DNA of 64,000 nucleotides from CAWCVR01 sp963799105 (lineage in GTDB: Bacteria; Acidobacteriota; Terriglobia; Bryobacterales; Bryobacteraceae), in assembly GCA_963799105.1 (NCBI GenBank), contig CAWCVR010000001.1, positions 124,001 through 188,000 of the forward strand, written 5' to 3'. Each line of letters starts with the position of its first letter. The first letter of the stretch is position 1. Positions 43,119-51,430 of this stretch are shown piece by piece. Below the pieces are notes generated by a model. That model did not search any database. It was not told the DNA's origin and saw only the letters and a program-made list of their open reading frames with translations. Position numbers and translations under genes: made by a program.

Positions 43119-44074
43119 TGGACTCGTCTATCGTGGGTCTTCTGACTGCCGCGCTGGTTGTCTTCGCCGGCCTCTTCATCGCCGCGCCGGTACTGCTGGC
43201 GGTGTGCCGCATGTTCGGCCTCTACGCTGTCGTGAAAGAGCGGACTTGCCGCGTTTACATGCTCTTCGGGAAGGTCGCCGGCGTGCTCGACGAGCCGGGC
43301 CTGCACTTCCTGCCCGCCAAGCTCGGCTTCCAAGCGTTCTTCATCAACATCCTGGGCTCGTGTTACGTCCTCGATCTGCGGCTCGACCAGGAGTACCTGC
43401 GCAGCCAGCCGGTGAACTCGGAGGAAGGCGCGCCCATGGGAATCGGCATCTGGTATGAGATGTGGATCAGCGACCCGCTGGGGTTCCTGTTCAAGAACAC
43501 CGATCCGCGCGGCTCGCTGCGCGCCAACGTCAGCAACTCCACGGTCCGCTGCCTGAGCAACATGCCGTTGGCGGAGATGCTGCAAACGCGGCACAACATG
43601 AGCCAGACGGTGCGCGCGGAGGTGACCGGCAAGTCCACCGAGTGGGGATACCAGCTCGGCAGCGTATACATTCGCAAGGTGCATTTCCGCGACATCGGCA
43701 TGATCAAGCAGATCGAGGAAAAGGTGGTCAACCGTCTGCGCCAGGTGACGTCCGCCATCAAGCAGGCCGGCGCCAACCAGGTGAGCGTGATCACCAGTTC
43801 CGCCGAGCGCGAGGCGGCCATCGAGTTCGCCAAGGCGGCGGCCATCCGTCCCGCCACGCTGGGGCAGGCCTTCCAGGAAATCGCGCGGGAGCCGGCCGTC
43901 GCCGAAGCTCTGTTCGACGTTCTGGAGACGCAGAGGATGCTGGCCTCGAACGCGCGCCTGGCGCTGCTTCCGGGCGGAGCGCACGCCAGGATGCTGGCGA
44001 ACCTGATGGCGGCGGAAAGCGGCGGGCTCTCTCTCGCCCGGCCGGCCCAGCCGCCGCCGCCCGCGCGCACGTAG
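43118..44074 (+). CDS. SPFH/band-7 domain membrane protein (second of two)
   Basis: A 318-residue protein with an N-terminal helix (about 6-30) and an SPFH domain: YAVVKERTCRVYMLFGKVAG, LHFLPAKLGFQAFFINILGS, EWGYQLGSVYIRKVHFRDIG. A coiled-coil region follows (IEEKVVNRLRQVTSAIKQAG, AEREAAIEFAKAAAI). It is translationally coupled to the first SPFH gene. The two probably assemble together on the membrane as a scaffold. No protease partner is encoded beside them. Confidence 0.8.
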   Translation: MDSSIVGLLTAALVVFAGLFIAAPVLLAVCRMFGLYAVVKERTCRVYMLFGKVAGVLDEPGLHFLPAKLGFQAFFINILGSCYVLDLRLDQEYLRSQPVNSEEGAPMGIGIWYEMWISDPLGFLFKNTDPRGSLRANVSNSTVRCLSNMPLAEMLQTRHNMSQTVRAEVTGKSTEWGYQLGSVYIRKVHFRDIGMIKQIEEKVVNRLRQVTSAIKQAGANQVSVITSSAEREAAIEFAKAAAIRPATLGQAFQEIAREPAVAEALFDVLETQRMLASNARLALLPGGAHARMLANLMAAESGGLSLARPAQPPPPART

Positions 44075-44225
44075 TTCGCGTGGTCCGCCGGTCTTGTCGG
44101 AACGCGGCGAAACCCGGCGGCTTCGCCGCTCCCGCGTCCCGCACCCGGCGTCTTGCCGCCGTGCCGCCCAATCGCCGAAAGTGTTCCCGGACCGCGGGCA
44201 ATGCTAAACTGGACGTTTCCAGGCG

Positions 44226-45194
44226 ATGCTGTCGATTGTCATCCCGGTCCACAACGAGGAGCGCTCCATCCTTCCGCTGTACGACCGCTTGACGTCGGTG
44301 CTGGATCAGGTGCAGCGGCCCTACGAGATTCTGTTCGTCGACGATGCGTCCACGGACCGAAGTTTCGATCTGCTGGCCAACCTGGTGGAGACCGACGGGC
44401 ACCTGAAAGTCATCCGCCTGCGCCGCAACTTCGGCCAGACGGCGGCGCTCTCGGCGGGTTTCCACGAAGCCAAGGGCGAGGTGGTCATCGCCATGGACGG
44501 CGACCTGCAGCACGCTCCCGAGGACATCCCCGCCCTGCTGAAGAAGATCGACGAGGGTTTCGATATCGCCAGCGGCTGGCGCCAGCACCGCGTGGACAAC
44601 GCCATCATGCGCAAGATTCCGTCGCGCATCGCCAACTGGCTGATGGCCAAAGCCTCGGGCATCGAGCTGCGGGACTTCGGCACCACCTTCAAGGCCTACC
44701 GCGCCGAGGTGCTGAAGGACGTCAACCTGTACGGCGAGCTGCACCGGTTCATTCCGGCGCTGGCCAGCTTTTACGGGGCGCGCATCGTCGAGGTGCCGAT
44801 TCGCAACACGCCGCGCTCCGCGGGCGGTTCGCACTATGGCATCGGCCGCACGTTCCGCGTGATGTTCGACATCCTCACCATCAAGTTTCTGTTGAAGTAC
44901 TTCACCCGTCCGATGCACTTCTTCGGCCTGCTGGGCCTCATCGGGACGATGCTCGGCGGCGGCATCATGGCGTACCTGCTGTGCGACAAACTGCTGGGGC
45001 ACGACATCGTCGCCGACCACGGCCCGCTGATGATGGCGGGCGGGCTGCTGCTGCTGGCCGGGCTGATGATGTTCAGCACGGGATTGATGGGCGAGATGAT
45101 GATGCGGACGTACTTCGAGAGCCAGGACCGGCGAATCTACGCCGTGCGCGAGATCCTGACGCGCAAGCAGCGCGCCGCCGGCAATCCGCGGTAG
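44226..45194 (+). CDS. GT2 glycosyltransferase (polyprenyl-phosphate type)
   Basis: A 322-residue family 2 glycosyltransferase of the GtrB/ArnC/DPM group. The GT-A domain has SIVIPVHNEERSILPLYDRL, ILFVDDASTDRSFDLL and the metal-binding AMDGDLQHAPED. Two C-terminal membrane helices lie near 232-260 and 268-292. Enzymes of this group transfer a sugar from a nucleotide donor to undecaprenyl phosphate for envelope glycans. It is not in a clear operon; the next gene converges on it. Confidence 0.87.
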   Translation: MLSIVIPVHNEERSILPLYDRLTSVLDQVQRPYEILFVDDASTDRSFDLLANLVETDGHLKVIRLRRNFGQTAALSAGFHEAKGEVVIAMDGDLQHAPEDIPALLKKIDEGFDIASGWRQHRVDNAIMRKIPSRIANWLMAKASGIELRDFGTTFKAYRAEVLKDVNLYGELHRFIPALASFYGARIVEVPIRNTPRSAGGSHYGIGRTFRVMFDILTIKFLLKYFTRPMHFFGLLGLIGTMLGGGIMAYLLCDKLLGHDIVADHGPLMMAGGLLLLAGLMMFSTGLMGEMMMRTYFESQDRRIYAVREILTRKQRAAGNPR

Positions 45195-45220
45195 AACCTC
45201 CGGCCGGCCCGCGGCGCGGT

Positions 45221-46246
45221 TCAGGCTCGAAAACTTCGCAGCGCCTCCCCGGTGCCCCGTTCGTAGGCCTCGATTAATTTGTCCCACTTCGCGTTGGCTT
45301 CCTCGTCGATCTGTCTGCGGGAGGCGTCGGCATCGAACCAGGCGATGGTCCGCCGGATGCCCTGTCCAAAAGGCACCGTGGCGCTGAATCCGGGGACGAA
45401 GCGCTTGATCTTGCCGTTATCGAAAACCACGCTGACGGCCTTGTCCCCCATCAGTCCGCCGCGCGCTTCGGGCAGGCAGGCGGCGATGAAATCGGAGGCC
45501 ATGTGCACCAGTTGCGGCTCCGCGCCGGCGGCCTCCGCGACGATCCGGTAGAACTGGTCCCAGCACATCACCTCGTCGCTGGTGATGTGGAAGGCGTGCC
45601 CGATGGCCTGCTCCAGGCCCAACAGCCCGACCAGCCCCTTGGCGAAATCGGTGTTGTGGGTGATGACCCATAACGACGAGCCGTCGCCCGGAACGATCGC
45701 CTTCTTGCCGCGCCGCATGCGATCCACCACCGTGTACGACTTCGACCAACTGTTGATGCACAGGGTAACCTGGGTTTCGCCGTAGGTCAGCGACGGACGG
45801 ACAATCGTGATGGGGAAGCCTTCCTCGCGATACGCCCGCATCAGCCGCTCTTCGCAAGCGATCTTGTTGCGTGAATAGTCCCAGAAGGGGTTGGCAAGCG
45901 GGGTGGACTCGGTGATGAGATAATACGTCGCGGGCTTCTGGTACGCGCTGGCGGAACTGATGAAAACGAACTGCCGCGTGCGGCCGCGAAACAGTTCGAT
46001 GTCGCGTTCCACGTGCCGCGGTTCGAAAGCGATCCAATCCACCACCGCATCGAACGATTGCCCCGCGAGCGCCAGCGCCACGCCGGCGGCGTCCTCGATG
46101 TCCACGCCGATGGTACGCACGCCGCTGGGGAGGGTGGCCGCGCGCTGCCCGCGCGTCAGCAACGTGAGTTCGATGCCGCGCTCCGCCGCCAGCCGGGTGC
46201 AAGCCGTGCTGATGATGCCGGTACCGCCGATGAAGAGAACTCGCAC
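45221..46246 (-). CDS. NAD-dependent epimerase/dehydratase family protein
   Basis: A 341-residue extended short-chain dehydrogenase. The Rossmann motif begins RVLFIGGTGIISTACTRLA, with GGTGxIS in place of the usual GxxGxIG. The catalytic region has FISSASAYQKPAT and the motif DYSRNKIACEERL. GTG 46246 follows a strong AAGGAGGG. The variant motif resembles plant and bacterial mRNA-binding/isoflavone reductase-like epimerases. The substrate is unknown; a sugar nucleotide is likely given the glycosyltransferase beside it. Confidence 0.8.
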   Translation of the reverse strand: MRVLFIGGTGIISTACTRLAAERGIELTLLTRGQRAATLPSGVRTIGVDIEDAAGVALALAGQSFDAVVDWIAFEPRHVERDIELFRGRTRQFVFISSASAYQKPATYYLITESTPLANPFWDYSRNKIACEERLMRAYREEGFPITIVRPSLTYGETQVTLCINSWSKSYTVVDRMRRGKKAIVPGDGSSLWVITHNTDFAKGLVGLLGLEQAIGHAFHITSDEVMCWDQFYRIVAEAAGAEPQLVHMASDFIAACLPEARGGLMGDKAVSVVFDNGKIKRFVPGFSATVPFGQGIRRTIAWFDADASRRQIDEEANAKWDKLIEAYERGTGEALRSFRA

Positions 46247-47109
46247 GCCCTTCCTCCTTCTTGCCCCGGCCGCCGGATTCCGTGCAGCCAGGAAACCGCT
46301 TTGAACCGCAATCCTAATGATAGCCAAGGGCTGCGCCCGGGCGTTCCCCAACCGCCGCAGACAGCGCCCGGACGGAGCGACGGGAAGTCCTTCGTGCTGG
46401 AGCAGCCGGCCAAGAGGGCGAATGCCGGACGCCACCCTCGCGCCGGCAAGCGGCCACGCCGGTCTGTGGAAGGAGCGATCCCGGATCGGCGCTCTTCCCA
46501 ACTTCTCGGGAAGGCGAGCCGGCCTTCGGCCGTATAGACAAGGGGTATTCGCGGCCACCCCAGGGTTTGCGCACAACGGCGAGCGTGCCGCTTTCGCTCC
46601 CGGCAACCCCAGCCAGCCGGGCTCCGTGCTTCAGAGTTCGCGGGCTCACCGGTTCCACGGGTTTTTCGGGCTGGACGCCGCGTCTTCCAGGAGGCCACGG
46701 AACGTACGCGGCTCTCCTGAATGCTCGCGCCTCAGGCACGCGCAGCGGGCGGACCGGGTTGGACTAGTGCCTTGACCGCGAGAAACTGTTCCTTTGCCAC
46801 GGGCCGCTCGCTCACGCTCGCGGTTCTGTCCGGAACCCCGAGCGTGAGCGAGCGGCCCGGTAATGGCACCAAATCACACGGTCGAAGACCTAGACCAATG
46901 CGTCAGGGAACCCGATACGCCGGTTCTTCCTCCGGGAAGCGGCCGGCCCTCCGGGTGCGCCGCTTGTAGCGCCGGAACGGCCCGTTACGGACCTACCCGT
47001 CGATCCCCCGGGCAGGTTCTGGCAGGGCATGCGTACGAGAAGCGGTTGCTCCGTCCCGTCCGATGGCGTTTCATTCGCCGGCACGCATGGGCAGCGGCTG
47101 AAGACCGGC
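46247..47109. other. 863-base region without a supported gene
   Basis: It holds the P2 repeat (46765-46892) and otherwise no convincing gene. Open frames of 100-180 codons on both strands lack ribosome sites and family features, and they change strand and frame across the same bases. It separates the epimerase gene from the flagellar locus. Confidence 0.5.
46765..46892 (-). repeat. P-family 128-bp inverted-repeat element, copy P2
   Basis: Starts TAGTGCCTTGACCGCGAG and ends with TCGAAGACCTA. The core inverted repeat is GGGCCGCTCGCTCACGCTCG with GAGCGTGAGCGAGCGGCCC. It is the reverse-orientation partner of P1 (9507-9634), the same 128-base length, and very similar throughout. Confidence 0.75.
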
Positions 47110-47322
47110 CTACCCGGCGGAATCCATTGCGTCGGCGGAGGTTCGCGAGGGAGAGGGGGCCGGGGGGACGGCTGCCCGGCCGGCCGCCTCGGCCATGTAG
47201 AGGAGGGCCTGGCGGGTAAGCTCGGGGACGGATGGGTCGGGGTGGCGGAGGAGTTGAACGAGAGTTCTGATCCAGCGCAACTCGTTGGCATTGATGCCAA
47301 TCATGGAAACGTTCTGGGCCAT
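47110..47322 (-). CDS. Small hypothetical protein at the flagellar locus border
   Basis: A 70-residue frame, MAQNVSMIGINANELRWIRT then LVQLLRHPDPSVPELTRQAL, followed by an Ala/Pro-rich end. The first 50 residues have a protein-like helical pattern (EL..I..LV.LL...D..V..L.R.AL) that looks real. The C-terminal tail does not. It is divergent from flaG. No family recognised; it may be a conserved small protein of the cluster or a chance frame. Confidence 0.45.
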   Translation of the reverse strand: MAQNVSMIGINANELRWIRTLVQLLRHPDPSVPELTRQALLYMAEAAGRAAVPPAPSPSRTSADAMDSAG

Positions 47323-47380
47323 GACAACCTTCAGGGATCTTTTCGGCCGCGGCGGCGGATTCTACAGGAAATGGCCGGCT

Positions 47381-47407
47381 TACAGCTTCTTCGATGGGTG
47401 CCGATAA
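47381..47407 (+). promoter_or_regulatory. FliA (sigma28)-type promoter before flaG
   Basis: TACA (47381-47384), 15 bases, then GCCGATAA (47400-47407), a perfect match to the sigma28 -10 box with a one-mismatch -35 core. It lies about 60 bases before flaG, a late flagellar gene, as expected for this promoter class. Confidence 0.6.
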
Positions 47408-47466
47408 GAATAGGTGAGCAGAAGTCCAGCAGGGTTGGCTGGAAGATCTGTCTCGAAGGGGGCGTT

Positions 47467-47748
47467 ATGGATATCACACCAGTAGACCGCGCCGCGGCGG
47501 TGCCGGCACCGGCGGCAAACACGGCGCCGGTGGACAAGGCGGCCGAGAACCGGGAAGTCGTGCAAGCGGTAAAGGCGCTCAATGGCACGGAGATGTTCGG
47601 CGATAACGAACTGGACTTTCAGCGGGACCCGCAGACGCGGCGCATGGTGGTGCGGGTAGTGAACCGCAAGACCCAGGAAGTGATCTCGCAAGTGCCGCCG
47701 GAGTACGTCCTGCGCCTGGCGGAGAGCATGAAACAAACCAAAGCCTGA
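47467..47748 (+). CDS. flaG: Flagellar protein FlaG
   Basis: A 93-residue FlaG-type protein. A Pro/Ala-rich N-terminus leads to the conserved domain LDFQRDPQTRRMVVRVVNRK then TQEVISQVPPEYVLRLAESM. FlaG is a small protein associated with flagellin genes and filament length. It starts at ATG 47467 and is followed 50 bases later by fliS, with a FliA-type promoter before each. No flagellin gene lies in this window. Confidence 0.85.
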   Translation: MDITPVDRAAAVPAPAANTAPVDKAAENREVVQAVKALNGTEMFGDNELDFQRDPQTRRMVVRVVNRKTQEVISQVPPEYVLRLAESMKQTKA

Positions 47749-47771
47749 AGGCTCCAGAAGCTGACCCATGG

Positions 47772-47779
47772 GCCGATAA
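47772..47779 (+). promoter_or_regulatory. FliA-type -10 box before fliS
   Basis: A second exact GCCGATAA, 20 bases before the fliS ATG. The -35 region (TCCA 15 bases upstream) is a weaker match than for flaG. It could allow fliS to be expressed separately from flaG. Confidence 0.4.
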
Positions 47780-47798
47780 GGGTTGTGGAGACAATGAA

Positions 47799-48260
47799 AT
47801 GTGGCAGAGCGCCCATGACACGTATTTCGATAGCCGTATTCTTTCAGCCGACCCCCTGGAACTGGTGAAGATGCTGTACCAGGCCGCCATCGCAGCGGTA
47901 CGGGATGCGCGGTGCCACCTGGCGAATCGCGAGATCGCCGCGCGGGCGCGCGCCATCACGAAGGCCTGCGCGATCCTGACGGAACTGACCGTGTCGCTCG
48001 ATCACGAGTGCGGCGGGGACCTGAGTCGCGGGCTGGCGCGGTTGTACGACTACATGAGCCGCCGGTTGATCGAGGCCAACTTCCGTCAAACCGACCAGCC
48101 GCTCGAAGAGGTCCTGGGGCTGCTGGCGACGCTGGTGGAAGGTTGGGAAGGGATCCAGCCGGCGGCCAAACCGGAACCGCGTGCGGCGAGCCCGTGGGGG
48201 CAGGCGCAGGCGCCATCCGAGGCACTCCCGGAATACAGCTCGCATGCGTGGAGTCTGTAA
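47799..48260 (+). CDS. fliS: Flagellin export chaperone FliS
   Basis: A 153-residue FliS: DPLELVKMLYQAAIAAVRDA, then helices with DHECGGDLSRGLARLYDYMS and RRLIEANFRQTDQPLEEVLG. The last 35 residues are an extra Pro-rich tail. FliS binds the C-terminus of flagellin and stops it polymerising in the cytoplasm. ATG 47799 is preferred over ATG 47794, which is in another frame. The 149 bases after it contain no gene. Confidence 0.9.
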   Translation: MWQSAHDTYFDSRILSADPLELVKMLYQAAIAAVRDARCHLANREIAARARAITKACAILTELTVSLDHECGGDLSRGLARLYDYMSRRLIEANFRQTDQPLEEVLGLLATLVEGWEGIQPAAKPEPRAASPWGQAQAPSEALPEYSSHAWSL

Positions 48261-48409
48261 GAGGTTTCCGTCTCCGGTCGCTGCCGCCATGCACGTCGGT
48301 AGTTTCCCGCGGGTTTCCGGGCGAACGCCGCAGGGCCGCGCGGAGCGCTCTCCGAGCCGATGGCGGCGCTCCGGCGGGTAACCGCCCATCCGCCGATGGC
48401 CGGCGGCAA

Positions 48410-48703
48410 TTACCGGCTGCGCTGGAGGCCCTTGGAGATCAGGTCGGCCAGGCCGAAGCCACCCTGACGGGCCATGGAGAGCGCCAGTTGCTGTTCGGCG
48501 AAACCGCTGGCGCAGCTCCCCGCGGAATCCTCGCCGCTTCCCAGCCAGCCGCCCTCTCCATGCGCGCTCTGCAGAACCTGCTCCAGAAGGATGGCTTCGA
48601 ACTGTTGGGCGGCGTCGTGGATCTTTGCCGGGTCGTCGGCCTTGCCGGGTTTCGGTTCGATCCCCGGCAGCGGAACGGCGGTCGAAAGGGTGACATCGCT
48701 CAT
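48410..48703 (-). CDS. flgJ: Rod-binding protein FlgJ-like (no muramidase domain)
   Basis: A 97-residue protein corresponding to the N-terminal rod-binding domain of FlgJ: AKIHDAAQQFEAILLEQVLQ and LALSMARQGGFGLADLISKG. The glucosaminidase domain of enterobacterial FlgJ is absent, a common arrangement outside Proteobacteria. It starts four bases after flgI ends and is the last gene of the minus-strand flg operon. Confidence 0.85.
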   Translation of the reverse strand: MSDVTLSTAVPLPGIEPKPGKADDPAKIHDAAQQFEAILLEQVLQSAHGEGGWLGSGEDSAGSCASGFAEQQLALSMARQGGFGLADLISKGLQRSR

Positions 48704-48707
48704 GGGA

Positions 48708-49823
48708 TCACATCACCTCGATGTCGGCTTCCAGGGCGCCAGCGGTGCGCAGGCTTTGCAGGATGGCAATCACATCGCGCGGCGTCGATCCGATGGCCGC
48801 CAGAGCGTGCACCAGGTCCTCGACCGTGGCCCCCTGCTTTAATAGCACGTTGCGGGCCTTCTCTTCCTTCGCGCCGACGGTGGTCTGGGGAACTACCTCG
48901 GTGGTTCCGTTGGAGAGCGGAAGAGGCTGGGAAACCGCGAACGAGGTCTGAATTTCCACGTTCAGATTGCCGTGAAGAATTGCGACCGGAGCGATGTGCA
49001 CGTCCTTGCCGAAAATGATGGTCCCGGTGCGCTCGTTGATGACCACGCGGGCGGGCCGGTCGGCTTCCACCGTGAGGTTCTCCAGCTCGGACAGGAATGC
49101 GGTGGCGCGATCGGCGTAGGCCGGCGGGATGGCGACGCTGACCAGTCCGGCGTTCTCGGCCTGCGCGGGCGCGGCCTTGGCGCCGGCGGCGTTGGAGCCG
49201 AACTTGAGATTGACGGCGTCGGCGACGCGCATGGCGGTGGTGAAATCCGCCTGCTGGAGTTGCAGCCGCACCACCGACTTGGGAGTCACCGAGGGCGCCG
49301 TCCTCTCGACGGTGGCTCCATTGGGCGAGCGCCCCACCGTGGGATGGTTGACGGTCTGCGTCGAGCCGCGCCGGCCGGCCGCGAATCCACCGGTCACCAC
49401 CGGACCCTGCGCCACGGCGTACACCTGGCCGTCGGCGCCGCGAAGCGAGGTGAGGACCAGGATGCCGCCTTGCAGATTGCTGCAGTCGGCGACGGCGGCC
49501 ACGGTGGAATCGATGTGCAGCCCCGGCTGGGCGAAGGGCGGAAGCGTCGCGGTCACCATCACGGCCGCCGTGTTCTTGACGCGAATGGCGGTGGGACTTA
49601 CGGAGACGCCCATGCGCTCGAGCAGGTTCGTCAGGCTCTGGTTGGAGAAGACGGTCTGCTGGGTGTCGCCGGTCCCGGCCAGGCCGACGACCACGCCGTA
49701 CCCGATCAACTGGTTGTCGCGCACGCCTTCGATCGCGACCAGGTCCTTGAGGCGGGCCGCGGACGCGGCGCACGATAGCAGGGCCAGAAGCGCCATCCAT
49801 CGCAGAGGGGTTGGGGAAGTCAT
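48708..49823 (-). CDS. flgI: Flagellar P-ring protein FlgI
   Basis: A 371-residue exported protein. Signal peptide PLRWMALLALLSCAASA. The family starts RLKDLVAIEGVRDNQLIGYG then VVVGLAGTGDTQQTVFSNQS. VVINERTGTIIFGKDVHIAP and the end DVIAILQSLRTAGALEADIE are typical. FlgI builds the P ring in the peptidoglycan layer. It starts two bases downstream of flgH. Together with flgH and flgA it shows a two-membrane flagellum. Confidence 0.95.
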   Translation of the reverse strand: MTSPTPLRWMALLALLSCAASAARLKDLVAIEGVRDNQLIGYGVVVGLAGTGDTQQTVFSNQSLTNLLERMGVSVSPTAIRVKNTAAVMVTATLPPFAQPGLHIDSTVAAVADCSNLQGGILVLTSLRGADGQVYAVAQGPVVTGGFAAGRRGSTQTVNHPTVGRSPNGATVERTAPSVTPKSVVRLQLQQADFTTAMRVADAVNLKFGSNAAGAKAAPAQAENAGLVSVAIPPAYADRATAFLSELENLTVEADRPARVVINERTGTIIFGKDVHIAPVAILHGNLNVEIQTSFAVSQPLPLSNGTTEVVPQTTVGAKEEKARNVLLKQGATVEDLVHALAAIGSTPRDVIAILQSLRTAGALEADIEVM

Positions 49824-49825
49824 GG

Positions 49826-50521
49826 CTAGAAGGGCAGCAATCCGAGGAGCAGGCGGTACAGGATAAACGGCCGGCGGATGGCATCGCCCACCACGCCCTT
49901 GCCGTTCACCCGCACGTCGATATCCGCGAGCCGGTTGGACTGGATGCTGTTGGTGGGGTCGATATCGGCGGGGCGGACCACGCCGCGAACGGTGATGGTC
50001 TGCCGCTCGCCGTTGATCTCCACGTTCTTGGTGGCTTCGACCACCAGGCACCCGTTGGGCAGCACGTGAGTGACGCGCGCGGTCAGGGTGGTGTTCAGGG
50101 TGGTGGTCCGGGTGGTGGTGCCCTGGCCGTTGAGCTGCTGATTGCCCGAGATGTTGGCCAGGTTGGTGAGCGCGGCAGCGGTCTTGGGAATGCCCGGCAC
50201 GCTCGCCAGCGAGCTGGTGGCGGCGGAGGCGCGCTGCGTCTTGGTCGTTCCGGTGGATACCGCCGAAGCCGCCTCGGCCACCACCACGGTGAGAACGTCG
50301 TCCACCTGGCTGGCGCGCATGTCGCGCGCGGCATCGGCCAGGCGGGAGCCGGGCTGCCAGATGGCGCCGGGCGTGGCCGGCGGGGCCACCGCCGAGCGCG
50401 CATCGGCTTCCGAGACGTAGCGATCCAGGGGGGACTGGGCCGGCGTGGCGGGCTTTTTCCTGGCGGCGTCGAGCGGCGCAATCGCTATGAGGAACATACA
50501 GATCGATATCGGGAATTTCAT
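49826..50521 (-). CDS. flgH: Flagellar L-ring protein FlgH
   Basis: A 231-residue outer-membrane ring protein. Conserved blocks are GAIWQPGSRLADAARDMRAS, QVDDVLTVVVAEAASA, LPNGCLVVEATKNVEINGER and GVVRPADIDPTNSIQSNRLA. FlgH is normally a lipoprotein, but the signal peptide here (MKFPISICMFLIAIAPLDAA) has no Cys at the cleavage region. The start overlaps the flgA stop by four bases. The family assignment is firm; the missing lipobox is the odd point. Confidence 0.92.
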   Translation of the reverse strand: MKFPISICMFLIAIAPLDAARKKPATPAQSPLDRYVSEADARSAVAPPATPGAIWQPGSRLADAARDMRASQVDDVLTVVVAEAASAVSTGTTKTQRASAATSSLASVPGIPKTAAALTNLANISGNQQLNGQGTTTRTTTLNTTLTARVTHVLPNGCLVVEATKNVEINGERQTITVRGVVRPADIDPTNSIQSNRLADIDVRVNGKGVVGDAIRRPFILYRLLLGLLPF

Positions 50522-51420
50522 GGTTTTGCTCCAGCCGGGCTCCCGGCGGCGTCCACCGAGACCCGGCCTCTTCCATCTACGCGCGCGCGAAACCGCTTCC
50601 CGGAGGAAGGATTCCGTACGGAGATGAACTCGCCAACCGCGCCCGAGGTTTCGGCGAGGGCGTCCAACTCGAGGCGGGCGGCCCCGTTGCGCACATCGAC
50701 GTGCACCGTGCTGCCGCGCATCACGTCCCGGGGCTGCTCCAGTTGGTCGGTGCGAATCGGGGAACCCGCGCGGATGGCGAGGCGCGGCCAGCGGCCGGCG
50801 ACCTGATCGACCCTCAGCGCAAAGGGCGCGGCGGAGGGGAATTCCTCGCGCGTTTCCGCGGCCAACTGCTCCGCGCCGATCGGAGAGCCCGGGCGGAGGT
50901 CCGCCACCGCCAGAACCCGGGGAACGGTGACCCGCACCGTCGCCGTAGCCCAGATGGCGAAACGGCGCGTCCCGGCGTAGAGCACGGCGCCACTCCAGAG
51001 AGCCGCCATGGGCTGGCTGCCGGGCGCGCCGGCGGCGTGCAGGCCCGCGGCGGGAAACTCGATTTCGCCGGAGGGCGCGGGCTGCCGGCTGAACTCCAGC
51101 ACCTCGATGCGCGCCTCGGGCAGCGACTTGCGCATGGCCGCCAGCAACCGCGGGGCGTCGAGAGGAGCCACGGGACGTTCCACGCAGATGGGCGGATCGG
51201 GGGCGGGGGCGGCGTCCAGATGAAAACGCGCGGCCAGCAGGCGCAGATCGGAGGCGCGAAACACGCGCGTTACGCCGGGCGCGGGAGCCAGCGCGATTTC
51301 GGTCGCGGGGGCTACGCCGGAGAGCGGAGGGAATGCGGCCGCGAGGTCCCGCGCCAGAATGCGATCGGCGCCCGGCTCTACGGCCAGGCAGGCGAGCGCG
51401 AATGCCATGGGGAGGATCAT
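50518..51420 (-). CDS. flgA: P-ring assembly chaperone FlgA
   Basis: A 300-residue exported protein with a short signal peptide and the FlgA/SAF domain in the C-terminal third: VLAVADLRPGSPIGAEQLAA, then RAGSPIRTDQLEQPRDVMRG, then VHVDVRNGAARLELDALAET. It helps FlgI assemble. It overlaps flgH by four bases and lies 10 bases after the end of flgG. Longer than the enterobacterial form (about 219) because of an N-terminal domain. Confidence 0.88.
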   Translation of the reverse strand: MILPMAFALACLAVEPGADRILARDLAAAFPPLSGVAPATEIALAPAPGVTRVFRASDLRLLAARFHLDAAPAPDPPICVERPVAPLDAPRLLAAMRKSLPEARIEVLEFSRQPAPSGEIEFPAAGLHAAGAPGSQPMAALWSGAVLYAGTRRFAIWATATVRVTVPRVLAVADLRPGSPIGAEQLAAETREEFPSAAPFALRVDQVAGRWPRLAIRAGSPIRTDQLEQPRDVMRGSTVHVDVRNGAARLELDALAETSGAVGEFISVRNPSSGKRFRARVDGRGRVSVDAAGSPAGAKP

Positions 51421-51430
51421 CGGGCGCCCC

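Noticed and set aside
46721..46969. 82-residue frame (CSFATGRSLTLAV) and a similar one near 9.6 kb
   Set aside because: Both are translations of the P repeat; shared peptide similarity comes from the repeat, not a gene.
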